From Ampullaceana balthica (Eukaryota > Mollusca > Gastropoda > Lymnaeidae), in the NCBI GenBank assembly GCA_944989445.1, contig CALYLW010000739.1:124001-188000 (forward strand): a DNA stretch of 64,000 nucleotides, in the 5' to 3' direction. Position numbers and translations under genes: made by a program. The notes under the pieces are model-generated. The model made no database searches and was not told the DNA's origin. It worked only from the letters and a program-made list of their open reading frames with translations. Shown in pieces: positions 1 through 13,492 of the stretch (positions are counted from its first letter, which is position 1; each line of letters opens with the position of its first letter).

Positions 1-3000
1 CTAGGCCATGGCCCATATCCATAAGGTACTTCTGGTGGAGGAGGTGGTCCAACAGGAGGAAGGGGAGGTAAGCTGTGGTCTACATGCATTGAAACACCAG
101 GTATATCCACTTTGGATTTTTTATCTGGAGGCTCATCTGACCTGTAAAATTTATCCATTTTGTTTGTAAAAAAAAATATGTTACTGAATGAATAGAAAGT
201 TTACAATGATGACAATCTCACAACAAAAAAATGGGAGGTTGAGGGATGTTTTTAATGAGGAGATTCTTACGTCTTTTCAAAGATCAATTTAAAGCCTTAC
301 TTCCCATCTTTTCCCCACTCTTGAAAAGACACCTTGTGATAAAAAAATACTTGACAATGCAGAAATACTTTGTGTTTATATATATTTTTATTGCAACTTA
401 AATAAATATATGTGGGGCTTTCGTATGTATAGCTGTGATCTTATAATATCAAAATGCAATAAAAAGATTCAAATATTTTGGTTATTCAATGTTGTATATT
501 TATAAAACAATTCAGCTTATTGCCAGGATGACTTACAGGTGATCTTTTTCTGGTCTTTTCTTTTTTGTACTGGCTTCTTTCACTAATTTTTGATGATCAT
601 CATATGCCTCAGAAATCCTGAAAATAACATGTTCTTTTGTTTATAATTTAATTAATAGTAGATTTTTTTTTAAAGTACATATTGTAATGCTTTATGCATT
701 TTTCAGCTTGTGGAAAATTAAAAATCTACTCACTGCTGTATACATATTCCAAAATCTTCTAAAAATTCCATCCTTCTCTGAGAAATCTTGACCTTAAAAT
801 CCAAAGGAGCGTCACTCTTCAGCAGTCTATTGAATGTTTCCATAACTCGCTCTTCTACAATTGGTTGTGACTGGTATTCTACATCCAGTAATTGTAAGAA
901 TACTTTCTCATTTGTCTGATTGATAATGAATATTATTTTTATTTTATTTATTTAATACAAATAACTAATAAATTGATAAATATGTAAATTCTAAGTTTTT
1001 TAAGTCTAATTTGCCATATTTCAAATAAAAACTTTGAGAGGAGCTAAGAATAAAGATAACACAAAAATACTGATTACTTTACCTAACAAACTTTGATTTG
1101 ATAAAATGCAAGTATAAATAGATTTCATATGTTAAGTTATATTTTGCGATACATATAGGTATAACATGAGGGATCTGAACTTACGTTGTCAATTTCAAGA
1201 GCATCATTCAGTATTTTTCTCGCCTTCTCAGTCTCACCTAAAACCTGAAGGGGGAAAAAGTACATCAAGATTGTTCCATCACAAAGACAACACTGGTTTT
1301 AATGGTTGGCAAACTCAAAATCTAGTGTTAAGCAAGAAATGACCCAGAAAAATTAAGCGATGTGAGGTGAAACTCCATCTTCATCATTGAATACTTTGGC
1401 ATTTTATGTATGCTTAGTAATGTATAACATTAAATCCACTCATGACACCAATTTAATTGCTGCCTCAGACTTAATAAATTCAGAACTATTTCAAAGTAAA
1501 AAAAAATTAATAATAATAATAAAATTATAATTGCAATTAAAGCAACATTAAATCAAACTTTTTCACTTATTTATTAGTTCCTTAGAAGTTTTTGTTCTAG
1601 CGGTATTCAATAAATAGTAATAGCATACAGAAACAAAATGGTCATATTTTTTTTCTTTACAGTAAAGAAATGTGTCTTATGTATTTGACTTCAATCAACA
1701 AAACACATTTGGTCAAGTGCCAACATGTGTAGCTCTTACATTTATAAATAACCTATCTGTGCAACACATTAATTCCAAAGCTTAAATATTTGACTAATTT
1801 AATTAGCCAGCTCACACTCACTTTTTGTAAATACCGAGCATATTTGATGGAAAAAAATGTCTTAGTCTTATGGCTGACAGCTTTCTCTATGTACATCTTA
1901 AATAAATCTTCAGCTGCTTCATGATTCTTGTTACGTCTCTCAAGGCTGATCCTCCTCATACACACCATAGCAAGACCCGGAACATTGTTTTCTATGTTCA
2001 GCAGGATTTTATGAGCAAGCTGATAGTTATCTGACATTGTTAAAAAAAATTGAGAGGTTAAATTGAGTTAGTTTTGTGCATTAAATGTACAATCACACTG
2101 AGTAATATTGTACCTATATATTCCCAGCCAAATACATGCTGCAGATTTTTAAAGAATTCATGTGGATAAAACATATATGTCTCGTTATTGTTCATGCCAG
2201 TGGCATCTGGTCCAGGAAACGTTGCAATTTGCATTGTAACAGCCTGAACCCCAATATTCTCAAACCCCAATATTCTAAAAGCCACATAGTCTAAAACGCC
2301 CATAGTCTCAAAGCCACATAGCTTCAAAGCAAAAATTTCTCAAAGCCAAATTGTCTCAAAGCCAAATTGTCTCAAAGCCACATAGTCTCACAGCCACATA
2401 GTCTCACAGCCACATAGTCTCACAGCCACATAGTCTCAAAGCCACATAGTCTCATAGTTTCAGTTCTGTTACAATGCAAATTGCAACGTTTCCTGGACCA
2501 GATGCTACTGGCATGAACCAAAAAAACGAGACAGATATGTCTCGTTTTTTTTTGTGTTCACGCCAGTAGCATCTGGTCAAGGAAATGTTGCAATTTGCAT
2601 TGTCACAGCCTATTCAGGTGAAAATCTAAGTGACCGACCAGCAGAGTACATAAGGTTAAATTTTCTAAAATATTCCTCTGGCGGAGACTGTAAAGTTATT
2701 TATATTTTAATGTCCTTTTCTAAATAAATTTGTGGACATCTTCAACTTGTCCCCATCCTAATAGTGTAGCTTTTAAATTGTGTTAACCAACATTCATTCA
2801 GATCTTAATAGTGCCTCACCTCTTCTCTCTTCAAATGCTGCCCACGCCAGGTGAATGTAAGGCTTCTTTGGCAAGTGGATATCACAAGCTCTTTGATACA
2901 CAGATCTGACACCATCAATACTGTGTTGTTCCAGATATTTGGCATACTGGGGCAAAGAAATGTGAGCATTTAATCAAAGAACAATTTATGCTGAAATAAA

Positions 3001-6000
3001 ATCGTCTTATCTTTCTGGGACATGCTTTAAAACAATGTTTCAGATGCCTAGGTATTAAACAAGGATGGGGGGGAAAAAAAGTTTAAATTATTTCCTAAAG
3101 TTTATATGGAGAGTTATGCAGGAATTTGAACCAATACAAAAACATTTATGATTGGTACATATTAAAAGTTAATAAGTAATGTTTAGAAGAAAAAAAATAC
3201 AATATTATTAAAGAAGTACAGAGATTCACTCAACTGGAGAACTTTTCCTTTCAGGATTGATGACTAAATTTTCATTGTTAATAGGTTGTTGTCTTTTTAA
3301 ATTCAAGACCAACTCAAACTACAAAATTTATCCAGGACTGCTATTTTGAGAACTGACAATATTTATAAGGGAGCTAAATATTTTGAATTTCTAAAATGTT
3401 GACATTGACTAAACTAAGACAACGTCAATTTATTTTAAAGATCAAGTAGGACTGGCGCTATTTGAAACTGACCTTCATCCAAAAATCCTCATAGAGAGCG
3501 CAAGCTATCATACAACGTTCAAATAGGACAACAATCCTGTTATGGTTGCCCTGGCTTATCTCCTCTTCTAGATATTCCCGCCAATTCTTGAGCTGCCCCC
3601 TTTCCAAAGGTTTTACGTGGAAGTATGGACGACGAATCTGTATTGGAAAAAGTTTGAAAAATATTTAAATCATCTAATTAAAACTTGTATTTTACAGACT
3701 CTCCTTCTATAAAGAAGAATATTGTGTCCTATATGCTTAACCATGGTTTGATATATCATTTTCAAACCATTAAAAAGCCTTAAAATGACCATGTATGATG
3801 ATTTTAAAAACTATTATTGAAGTCTTTTCTTTTTAAAATAGTGTTTCATTTTAATAAAAATTATTTTCAATTGAAACTTCTAGCATAACACTATTTTCTC
3901 ACACCACTCATCAACAGTTATTTAGCAGTTATTGAACAGGACAAGCATATTTGTGTACTCACATTTTCCTCAAAAGTCCATCTTCTACTGACTTCAACTT
4001 CATTCAATTTAAAAATAGTTTCCTTTAGCTCTATGTATTTTGCTTTGATTTTTTTAACTTCTTTTTCGTCTCCCTGATAAAATGATAATAAAACTTTTAG
4101 TATTCTTATCCCAGGCTTTAAATACACTCCAGATGTTTATCTGGTTATAAAACGTCACATCACACATTTTATGTGTTTTTTATTTCAAAACTATGTTTCT
4201 GTTATTTAAGTAAGTAAGTTAAAATGTGCATATGTTATTTAAATTAAAAACAACGGAGAAAAGAAATCTTAAATACACCTGAGGAATTCAAGAAACTTGA
4301 AATATACTAATATGTCAAAACAGCGGTTCCCAACCCCCAAGGGGGTCACGACGGGTTTTCTGGGGGTTGCCAACTGTCGACTATAAAAATATTCACTATG
4401 ATGCAAATTTGCTATATTTTTTTAATTTTTTTTAATTGAAAATGACTTATTTAAATTTCATCAGGGTTGCGGGTCACGTGGCTTTTATAAAAAAGGGTCG
4501 CCACCCAAAAAAGGTTGTGAACCACTGGGTTAGAATAATAGAAGGCACACATATTCCCCAAGAAGGACTTTACCATTGATGAAAGCATTCCTGGAGGTGC
4601 ATCCAACTCTGAACTTTCTCCAACCTGTAAGGCTTCATCAAGCCCAACATCATCCTCATCTTCTACATGATAATTAGAGGACTTGTTCAGGACTTCAGAT
4701 CGAAGCTTTAAGAAGGTGTCTATGTCGAGAATCTCTTTAGGATGATGAATGCTTATGTGTCTTTTGAAGCTGGGAGAAGTTAATACAATTAGACTTAAAA
4801 ATACGTCTAAAAATTGATGTAGTGGTGAGACCTTAACCATGTAAGGTAGAATGAAATTCATAAAACAGTTTCATTTATATGTGTTTGTGTAAACTTTATT
4901 TCTATATGCCTCTAATTCAGTGTTTCTCAATTATTTTCTGTCATGCCGCAGGAAGAAAGAAAACATTTTTCGCCCCCGCGCGACTGTAAATAGTATCATT
5001 TGTCTATAAAATTGTTATAAGTACACCTCTGCATAATGGTCAAACGAGGCCCCCTTTACGGAGCCTCGCCCCCCCCCCTGGGGACGCACCCCACTATTTG
5101 AGAAACACTGCTCTAATTAATTAAAAAATAGAAACCAACAAATATATAAGACAAATGAGGTTTGCACAAAATATACCATTGTCCTTAGCATCATAATAGG
5201 CAATCAAGATTTTAATTTAACCCCAAAAAGCATTTTAGAAGCTTAATGACAGCTCAGTTAGGGTTTATATTTTAACTGGAATAAAAATAACAAAGTAATT
5301 ATAACATGCCAAAATAAGGAAGTATCTATGAGTCAGACTAGTTGCCACTAGTGTATTGATAACAAGACATAACTACGGGACTTTGGCTTACTTGTCCCAA
5401 TGATGACTGTACAGTTGAGTTGGAGTTTTAATCAGTTTTTCATAGATTGAGGTAACAGCTTTCAAGTTGCCATTATTGTTCTCCCAAGAGATGTACGAGT
5501 CCCACAGTTTGTCTGACCTAAATTCTAGTCCTGCGGCAGCAATAGCTCTTTCATACAACCTGCAGAACAGTAGTTTGGAAGGGAAGGGGGGGGGGATGAA
5601 AGAAAACACTCTATATGTACACAGAAACAAGATCTGTCAATAATTTAATGTAATTTATAAACATTTACTCATCATTTAAGTATTAAATAAAGCATTTGTT
5701 TTCATTATCATCTCCAGAAAAATATTCACTAGGTATATAAATAACAACAATAGTTACTTTCTGATTTTATCTTTAGAGGCTGAATCAGACGGGTATTCTG
5801 TTATATAGAAATTCAAATAGTGAAGCCACAGCTCTACGCTCAGTGGGATGGCCTTCAGACCCTTTTCAAAAACCTGCCATGGAATGAAAGGGTTAAAATT
5901 AATTTAAATACAGAACTTGACAAATAGGTTTTATTGAATAGCCTTATATCGAGGAGGCGCACGAAGTTTCTTCGAGTTTCGAGACAGTGCAAGCTATATT

Positions 6001-9000
6001 GTATTACCATGTAAGATAGGCTTGAGCCCAGCATTGTGGCCCTGCATTTTGTAACCTAGTCCCAGATGCTAGTGCCGCAATAATGTCAGCAGATGGGACC
6101 CACCGAAGGCATCTCAAATACAAGTGGAACCTGAGCAGCAGATGGAAACAATTGACATTCCAGTAGTTGGGGGGAAATCCTTGGAGGGTGCATAGAAAGC
6201 ATTTGATGTTCAAACAATGAAACTGGGTTTTAGGGGACTATGACCATGAACCCAGAAAAGTATAATCAAAGCCATCTTGGATGATGACAAAAATATTCAG
6301 GACTGATAAAATATCAATGATAAGATTTCATGATATATTTAAACCAATTCCTTTTAACTACATGTAATAAAAATTATATGTTTTAAACCCTAATGGTAAA
6401 AAAAAATTTTTATTAAAAAAACGGCATAGTTAAATATGATCAAAAAATTATTCCAAAGAAGTTAACAAAATAAAATTGCTGAAATGAATTTTTAGAAAAA
6501 ACATTTTTTAATGACACATGTTTCCTACTGACACTTTGTGAGGTTTATAATTAATTCAAGTTCCTTCAACCATACATGCCAACCTGTGACATGCCAACCT
6601 GTGACATGCCAACCTGTGACGGTAAGAGCTGAATTTTATTTTTGTTTGTAAAAAATTTTAACCCAAAAAGAAAACAAACAAAAGAAATGTCAAATGCATA
6701 AAAAATGCAAGGGTACAGAAATTTTTTTTAAAAAAAATATTTTGATCTATATTGAAAATATGATTTCAATAAATTATCTTCCTTTCAGTGTGCACCCACA
6801 ATAGAATGTTTTCAGTTATATAATTCCAATGTTTGTAGCTTTTAAATGAAAATAACTTTTTAGGTCCAATTTTGTCAAATTGTGGTGTGGTTTTTTTCAC
6901 TGGTCTATCGCAATTTGTTTAAACAACTTAAATAATAAACATGGTAGCATTTTAGATGTGTGGGTTAGAGGTAAGATGTGTGGGTTAGCAGGTTAGATGT
7001 GTGGGTTAGAGGTAAGATGTGTGGGTTAGCAGGTTAGATGTGTGGGTTAGAGGTAAGATGTGTGGGTTAGCAGGTTAGATGTGTGGGTTAGCAGGTTAGA
7101 TGTGTGGGTTAGCAGGTTAGATGTGTGGGTTAGAGGTAAGATGTGTGGGTTAGCAGGTTAGATGTGTGGGTTAGAGGTAAGATGTGTGGGTTAGCAGGTT
7201 AGATGTGTGGGTTAGAGGTAGATGTGTGGGTTAGCAGGTTAGATGTGTGGGTTAGCAGGTTAGATGTGGGTTAGCAGGTTAGATGTGTGGGTTAGCAGGT
7301 TAGATGTGTGGGTTAGAGGTTAGATGTGTGGGTTAGAGGTTAGATGTGTGGGTTAGAGGTTAGATGTGTGGGTTAGAGGTTAGATGTGTGGGTTAGAGGT
7401 TAGATGTGTGGGTTAGCGGTTAGATGTGTGGGTTAGCGGTTAGATGTGTGGGTTAGAGGTTAGATGTGTGGGTAAGCAGGTTAGATGTGTGGGTTAGAGG
7501 TTACATGTGTGGGTTAGAGGTTAGATGTGTGGGTTAGCAGGTTAGATGTGTGGGTTAGCAGGTTAGATGTGTGGGTTAGAGGTTAGATGTGTGGGTTAGA
7601 GGTTAGATGTGTGGGTTAGAGGTTAGATGTGTGGGTTAGCAGGTTAGATGTGTGGGTTAGAGGTTAGATGTGTGGGTTAGAGGTTAGATGTGTGGGTTAG
7701 CGGTTAGATGTGTGGGTTAGCGGTTAGATGTGTGGGTTAGAGGTTAGATGTGTGGGTAAGCAGGTTAGATGTGTGGGTTAGAGGTTACATGTGTGGGTTA
7801 GAGGTTAGATGTGTGGGTTAGCAGGTTAGATGTGTGGGTTAGAGGTTAGATGTGTGGGTTAGAGGTTAGATGTGTGGGTTAGCAGGTTAGATGTGTGGGT
7901 TAGCAGGTTAGATGTGTGGGTTAGAGGTTAGATGTGTGGGTTAGAGGTTAGATGTGTGGGTTAGCAGGTTAGATGTGTGGGTTAGAGGTTAGATGTGTGG
8001 GTTAGAGGTTAGATGTGTGGGTTAGCAGGTTAGATGTGTGGGTTAGCAGGTTAGATGTGTGGGTTAGAGGTTAGATGTGTGGGTTAGAGGTTAGATGTGT
8101 GGGTTAGAGGTTAGATGTGTGGGTTAGCAGGTTAGATGTGTGGGTTAGCAGGTTAGATGTGTGGGTTAGCAGGTTAGATGTGTGGGTTAGCAGGTTGTGG
8201 TAAAAATTACTGTATGAAAATATTAAATGAACAAAGTAACATTACACATCAAGCTTGACGAAGTTGTTGAGGAAAGTTAACCTTCAACTTATAACCTCAT
8301 TTTTCATCCTATCATCCCTAGTGCAGCAAAATATTATTTTTAACCCAGTGTGCTAAATGGATATGATAATATCATATTTTGTGAATTAGAAGTTTCAAGC
8401 TGTAGCAAAACATTACATACAGGTGACTAATAGGAGTAATAACTGAAGTTAAGTTGTTGAAAGTATAATTAAGCTATTATATTAATTATTTTTATTATTA
8501 CATGTACATATTAAATTATTAAATATTAATTGCAATTAAAAGAACTTTACTAACAAAGAAGTTCTTGCTATGAATGTTTTACACAAACAGATCTGTAATT
8601 ATAATTAACAATGCAAAGTAATGACTACCTACTAAGTTATATTATTATTAGGAATGTTATTGATGAAATCAAGATAGGTTTCTAAATTTAGATGGGCAAC
8701 ATATCACCAATTTGAGTCATTTTGAACATAACAATGTTATTTAACCTTCCTGTTGTTGAATGTTGACTTTGTCATACTGCCAGTCTCGACTGTGAGTCTT
8801 GTGCAAAAATATTTATCTAAATTGTTTAAAAAGCTGTTACAAAGCCAGCATGGCAATATAGAAAAACTGTACCAAGTAAAAGTAATCTATACAGATTGGC
8901 ATGTATGCTTCATTACAAGAGCAAGTGTGCCAAAGAGCAAAGAAAAAAATGCAAGTATTAAATAACAGCGGAAATGAGATATTTGAAATCATAATTTAAA

Positions 9001-12000
9001 TCTTGCTAATCTCAGGCCCTGTAACTCCTTACTTTAGCCTTTCATACCTCTTTGGCTAGCTCAGCGCTAGAATGTTTTTTTTCCATGTCACTGTACTTTT
9101 TCCAGTAACCATAGCAGTATGGATAATGGGAAAAAAATGCTTCATAGGCTTTACGACACTCATCAGGATTGCTCTGAAACAAATGAACAGATAACATACA
9201 GTTTTAAGTGATTGGTTGAAAGATAAAAAATGCAAGCTGTGCTGTCAGCATGGATAAATTTTAAATGGCCAACAAACAGAATACAATTTTATGATTGGTG
9301 TAAAAATAAAATATCTTCAATGGAAAAAAAAATCATATAGTTTTCATACATATAGTTGTTTGGGGGGGGGGAATTCAAGAAAGCAGAGGAGATGGCAAGG
9401 CTTTGAAGGAGGGGTTTGACAAGTAACTAGCAATAATTAATGTTAAGAACATGTTAGCAGATCAGCTATTTGGAAACAAAGTTTGACATGAAATCCACTG
9501 CTTGTACTGGAGAAGATATAATTAGTAATTAGTAATGGTAGGTAGCAAGATGAATAATGAGATGAATAGTAGGGTAAATCTGATGTGTGTTCTTTCAAAT
9601 GTCAATGTATACAACATGGCAATGGTCTAAATGAACTTGATAACTAATCACAGTAAGTTAATGACAACAAACAAACAAAAAGTTAAAATGTGAGAACTGT
9701 ACTTTCATAGGGATTGTAAGTAAAAATATGAGAACTGTACTTTCATAGGGAATGTAAGTTAAAATGTGAGAGCTGTACTTTCATAGGGATTGTAAGTTAA
9801 AATGTGAGAACTGTACTTTCATAGGGAATGTAAGTTAAAATGTGAGAACTGTATTTTCATGAGTTTATAATGTTATCTGATGTAATATTTCTATGCAAAC
9901 AGTCTTGTTTTTTATAATTTTTTAAAAAGAAAGTTAATACACTTTTTACATCTTTTATTTGCGATATTGGGTTCCAGAGAAACAAGAAAATGTTTTGGCC
10001 ACAAAATCAAAAAGTTTGGACAGATTTGACCAATAAAAGACTAATTATAATGTCTATATAATTTTAAGTTTTAAATGAGATATTAGAACTTACCTCTTGT
10101 TCAACATACTGTAATAAATATGTCCAGCCAGTAAAGTCCATAGGGTTGTCATCAACTGTCTTCCAATATTTGCTAAGTTCTGCTTCTTTCTGTAATTTCT
10201 CATCTTGTTCTTTTTGTGCTGCTTCTTGATCTTCAGGGTTCAAATCTTGACTAACACCATCACCATTCATAGCTGGATTTGGATGATTATTAATTACAGA
10301 CTCTGTAAATAAAATGATGTATTATTTTAGAAGGCGTCTGTGTTCATTATAGCTTCAAATGCCATAAGGATTCACAATTTCATTTAAACATCTATTATAC
10401 TGAATTAGTGAGGAAAATTATTAACTTCATTATTTTTAGAGGCCCCTTTCATCTAAGACTGAACTTGAACAGTATATTATAGAATGACCCCTCCGTTTAC
10501 CTCTAATTTAAATTAGTGTAGTGATCCTTTTGCTTTAAATTTTTGTAATTAAGAAAATTATATTGTAAAGTAGTGATTTGCCAAAAGTTTCTTGGCTTGA
10601 AGTTGGAACCTACCCTCCTAAAGCCCTGATGTAGTAAACAATGAATTCAGCATATGATTTAATGTTTATTCAATGAAATTGTTTTTAAAGTCAGCATTAA
10701 ACCATGGAGTGAAAAGGCCTAAGAGAAAGCAATTGGGACACATTTCATTCTTTGCCACAAGCACAAAAAAGATTGTGCTGTGAGAAATGTGTCAATGCAT
10801 AGTGCTATCAATGCAAAAGAGTGCAGCCCAGAAATTATCCGCCCACCTCAATTTCTAAAAATCTGAAGTTTGCCAATTATGACAAACTTCTACCTCTAGA
10901 ATGAAAAATGTTCGGCTTATCCATAGGACAGCACTTATCCTAGTTAACCTCAACATGCAGCACCACCCTTCAACCAATTAAAATACTGAAACTAAGGTGA
11001 CCAGATTTTCCGGGGGCCAAAACGGGACGGGGCCCCACGGGCGGGGGTCCCCCAGGTTTCCGGAGCAAAAATTTGGAACGTCTTGTCACATGAGCGGGAC
11101 ATGAAGTCTGAAATCGGGACATCTGGTCACCTTTACGTATCGGTATGGCCGACAAGTCACGGAAAGCAGTATCAAGGAGTAAAATGTAAATAACCGCAGA
11201 AATCGACGCACCAACCAGCTTAGCTAATAATAAAGCAATTTAAATTTATTTTAAAAAATCACATTTTTGAATATTTAATTAAATTTAAGAAAATATTAAT
11301 TCATTCTTACCCAAAATCACAATAAAACTAATAGTATTTATTTTATCAAATAATATTAAAAGTATTGAAAAAAGTGGGACAAACGGGCGTCCCACCGGGA
11401 CAAGCGAGGGTCAGCGGAACATGAGGTCTGAAATCGGGACTGTCCCGCCTAGATCGGGACATCTGGTCACCTTACTGAAACTCAATACAGGCTACAGCAT
11501 GAACTGCATCTCTCATGACCATGATGGCACCTTACTAGCACTGCTTGTTGAGAACAAGGCAAATAAATCTTAGTTACAAGTTAGTCTTGATGTCGAGCCT
11601 CTAGACTAGATTATTTCCATTTATTGATTTTATTCAACAGAAACAAAAAATATTTAGATGAATTATATCAATTCAATACATGTTTAATTAAATTTATATG
11701 ATTTGTGAAAAATATGTAGACAATAATGATTATAATGAAAGGCATGATGATTTGTATAAGACTAATACTAATAAGAGTGAGGCTAGTACTAGAACTAGTA
11801 TGACTAAGTACTAACTAAGTCAATGACTACAAAAAGTACAATCATTCAATATGAGTTACTTTGACTTTAGTTTTATTAAAAAAATTAAAGTCTTTTTTTT
11901 TAATTTTAACTGTAAGAAAACCAACCATTTAATTTATCATAATCTTATATTTATATTAAGTTAAGTATTAAGCCTAGGCTAATTACTAATTAGAGCCCTG

Positions 12001-12695
12001 CAGAACATAATCATTTATAATGAATGGTTTATTATTATATTAGTGTAATAATAAGTGTGTAAGTGTAAGGCACTGTAAAGGCAAGACAAATGTAACTGTT
12101 AAACACAAGTCATAAGACGTCAGAAGATCACTCACTAGAGTAGAGTGAGTAGAGGACAGTAAATTGTGTAAGCAAAGGCAAGACAAGTTGATTATATTTA
12201 AATTATTTTTAAATTAAATTAATATTATTATAGATGATAAAGAATAAAAAATAAAGTGAAGTCTGGAGTTGGGTAATTAAATCATGAATGATTTTTAAAA
12301 TGTAATAGTAATAGTAAATAGGCTAGATTTAGATCACAATTGATGAAAATGAAGTTACTTAAGATGTATACTATTAAATAGTCTATTTAATATATATATA
12401 AATATTTTAAAAAATTGGTAATTTTGTAATGTAAGCGAATGTATGAGTTTGAAAATGAATGTAAAAGACTAAAACTGAAAGACTAAAATCAGCAGACTCT
12501 AGAACTTAAAGCCGACGTTGCGATGATGTGAAGCCAAGACAATGGAATCATTATAATTTCACAAACGGCATAGTAACTGCGAAATATGAACGCAAAACGA
12601 ATTGGTTTTAAACATCTGTTCGAATCTATTCTACCTCGATTGAACATATCGCTACTTCGCCCCTTCGGGATCGAGGCACTGATATCATCCGCCAT
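1..12695 (-). CDS. PRPF39: Pre-mRNA-processing factor 39 (PRPF39), 14 coding exons, 3' end outside window
   Basis: HAT-repeat (half-a-TPR) protein of the U1 snRNP, acting in the nucleus in 5' splice-site recognition. Exons on the minus strand, all with GT-AG borders and matching phases: 12635-12695 (ATG), 10094-10302, 9048-9173, 5758-5873, 5392-5559, 4574-4769, 3963-4073, 3473-3637, 2820-2946, 1822-2030, 1185-1244, 734-915, 537-617, 1-141 (partial). Together they give about 650 residues, close to the vertebrate length (about 670). Diagnostic stretches are [86 protein letters not shown] and [15 protein letters not shown]. The last visible exon is proline-rich ([13 protein letters not shown]), as in the family's C-terminus. 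Family identity comes from recognised homology; the exon map is read directly. The start rests on [12 protein letters not shown] in exon 1, whose one-base overhang joins exon 2 in frame. Confidence 0.95.
2160..2612. repeat. Foldback/MITE-like repeat with a 16-bp minisatellite core (PRPF39 intron 9)
   Basis: The unit around CAGTAGCATCTGGTC...TTGCAATTTGCATTGT appears three times: direct near 2190-2245, inverted at 2472-2518, and direct again at 2555-2608. A palindrome around CGAGACAGATATGTCTCG at 2527-2545 joins the last two. Between the arms (about 2250-2460) a 16-bp unit containing GCCACATAGTCTCA repeats about 13 times. The arms could form long hairpins. It lies in the intron between exons 9 and 10 and carries no coding sequence. 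Confidence 0.7.
4321..4527. mobile_element. hAT-like MITE (PRPF39 intron 6)
   Basis: The ends CAGCGGTTCCCAACC and GGTTGTGAACCACTG form imperfect terminal inverted repeats of the CAG(N)GGTT type common in hAT non-autonomous elements. The interior is short (207 bp), has no open frame and carries G-rich and C-rich subterminal blocks. The flanking 8-mers do not match, so the target duplication is lost or the ends are slightly misplaced. Confidence 0.65.
4918..5110. mobile_element. hAT MITE with perfect 8-bp target duplication (PRPF39 intron 5)
   Basis: A 193-bp element begins CAGTGTTTCTCAA and ends TTGAGAAACACTG, a perfect 13-bp terminal inverted repeat. It is flanked by CTCTAATT at 4910-4917 and 5111-5118. 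The 8-bp duplication and CAG...CTG ends are typical of hAT elements. It encodes nothing and must have been moved by a transposase supplied in trans. Confidence 0.9.
5874..6951. other. PRPF39 intron 3, downstream half; no gene seen
   Basis: AT-rich intronic sequence between exon 4 and the minisatellite. About three copies of a 15-bp unit (CATGCCAACCTGTGA) sit at 6575-6620. An open frame around 6004-6213 on the minus strand has no recognisable domain and is not taken as coding. Confidence 0.6.
6952..8197. repeat. Telomere-like minisatellite, 20/21-bp unit (PRPF39 intron 3)
   Basis: About 60 head-to-tail copies of TTAGATGTGTGGGTTAGAGG or its variant with GCAGG in place of GAGG. Every unit contains GGGTTAG, one register of the animal telomere hexamer TTAGGG, separated by GATGTGT. 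The two unit types alternate in blocks, and some higher-order blocks recur (compare 7320-7510 with 7560-7790), which points to unequal exchange or slippage. The tract begins and ends abruptly inside the intron. Confidence 0.95.
9685..9850. repeat. Tandem repeat, about 39 bp x 4-5 (PRPF39 intron 2)
   Basis: Copies of GTTAAAATGTGAGAACTGTA followed by CTTTCATAGGG(A/G)ATGTAA lie head to tail with few substitutions. No coding or regulatory role is visible. Confidence 0.85.
10994..11473. mobile_element. Composite MITE with 9-bp target duplication (PRPF39 intron 1)
   Basis: Begins AAGGTGACCAGATTTTC and ends GACATCTGGTCACCTT (11-bp inverted repeat AAGGTGACCAG with one mismatch). ACTGAAACT is duplicated exactly at 10985-10993 and 11474-11482. 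An additional internal end, CATCTGGTCACCTTTACG near 11120-11137, suggests one element inside or fused to another. A 9-bp duplication is more usual for Mutator-like or Merlin elements than for hAT (8 bp); no transposase is present, so the superfamily stays open. Confidence 0.8.
11474..12634. other. PRPF39 intron 1, upstream part; nothing recognised
   Basis: Low-complexity AT-rich intron sequence with scattered TAATA and ACTAGTACTAA-type short repeats. I see no coding frame, transposon end or RNA gene here. Confidence 0.5.
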
Positions 12696-13492
12696 TTCGT
12701 AAATGAAAGGGAAATAACTTATGATTTAAATTAGATAGGTAGGGACACTGAATTTGATATTGAATTATTTTGAATATATAATTTGTCACGGTACTCAATA
12801 TGCTACTATATTAATATTATTTATAAAATTTATGAGCAAAAAATTTTTAATAATTGAAAAGCAATATTTTTAATAAAATTAAGTTAAATTTAAGAGTATT
12901 TGAAAAATAATAAATTATTCTTAATTTTACTTTAGCATGTACAATTTGGCATAAGTAGCAGTTGCCAGGTGATGGTGGGTTAATAATACCAAATTATTCA
13001 CCATATTGTTAGTAGTTATTGCTAAAAAAAATTGTAATAATAATTTTATGAAATAATTGTAATTTATAAGAATTCACCCATTATCATGTCTTCAGTATAT
13101 TTTGAACAAACTAAAAAATCACAATGTCTCGTTAAACTTCTTAATTTTTTATCGTATCATTTTATAGCTGAAATTGCAGACCACATGCTTGCTTATCAGA
13201 TCAATAAAATGACCATAAAACCAAAGACGATCATTTGAATTTGTGCCAGGGTTTGGCCGGCTAAATTCGCGAAAGTGGCTGGGATATCCTTGGCCAAAGC
13301 CTGATGTGGTAGTGGAAGACTGCCCGGTTAACTGCACATCTGTCGCCTCTGGTGTTTTGGCGTGTACGTGGTAGAAAAAGAGGTGCCACGCTGTGAAGAT
13401 ACTATTGCGTTAGTCTGTCCTTTTCGGAGAAGGTCCAGCCATAGTGGCTAGTTCTTATTATTTTGACACAGTGGTTTCATTGTGAGTACACG
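12696..13492. other. PRPF39 upstream region; no gene seen
   Basis: The 5' flank of PRPF39 is very AT-rich, with no clear TATA box. Near 13240-13320 lies a stretch rich in GGCCGG/TTGGCC, mirrored at about 13930-13990 on the far side of the integrase remnant. It may be part of the same decayed element. Confidence 0.4.

Noticed and set aside
8753..8965. 70-codon plus frame in PRPF39 intron 3
   Set aside because: No recognisable domain, antisense to a gene, average AT-rich codon content.
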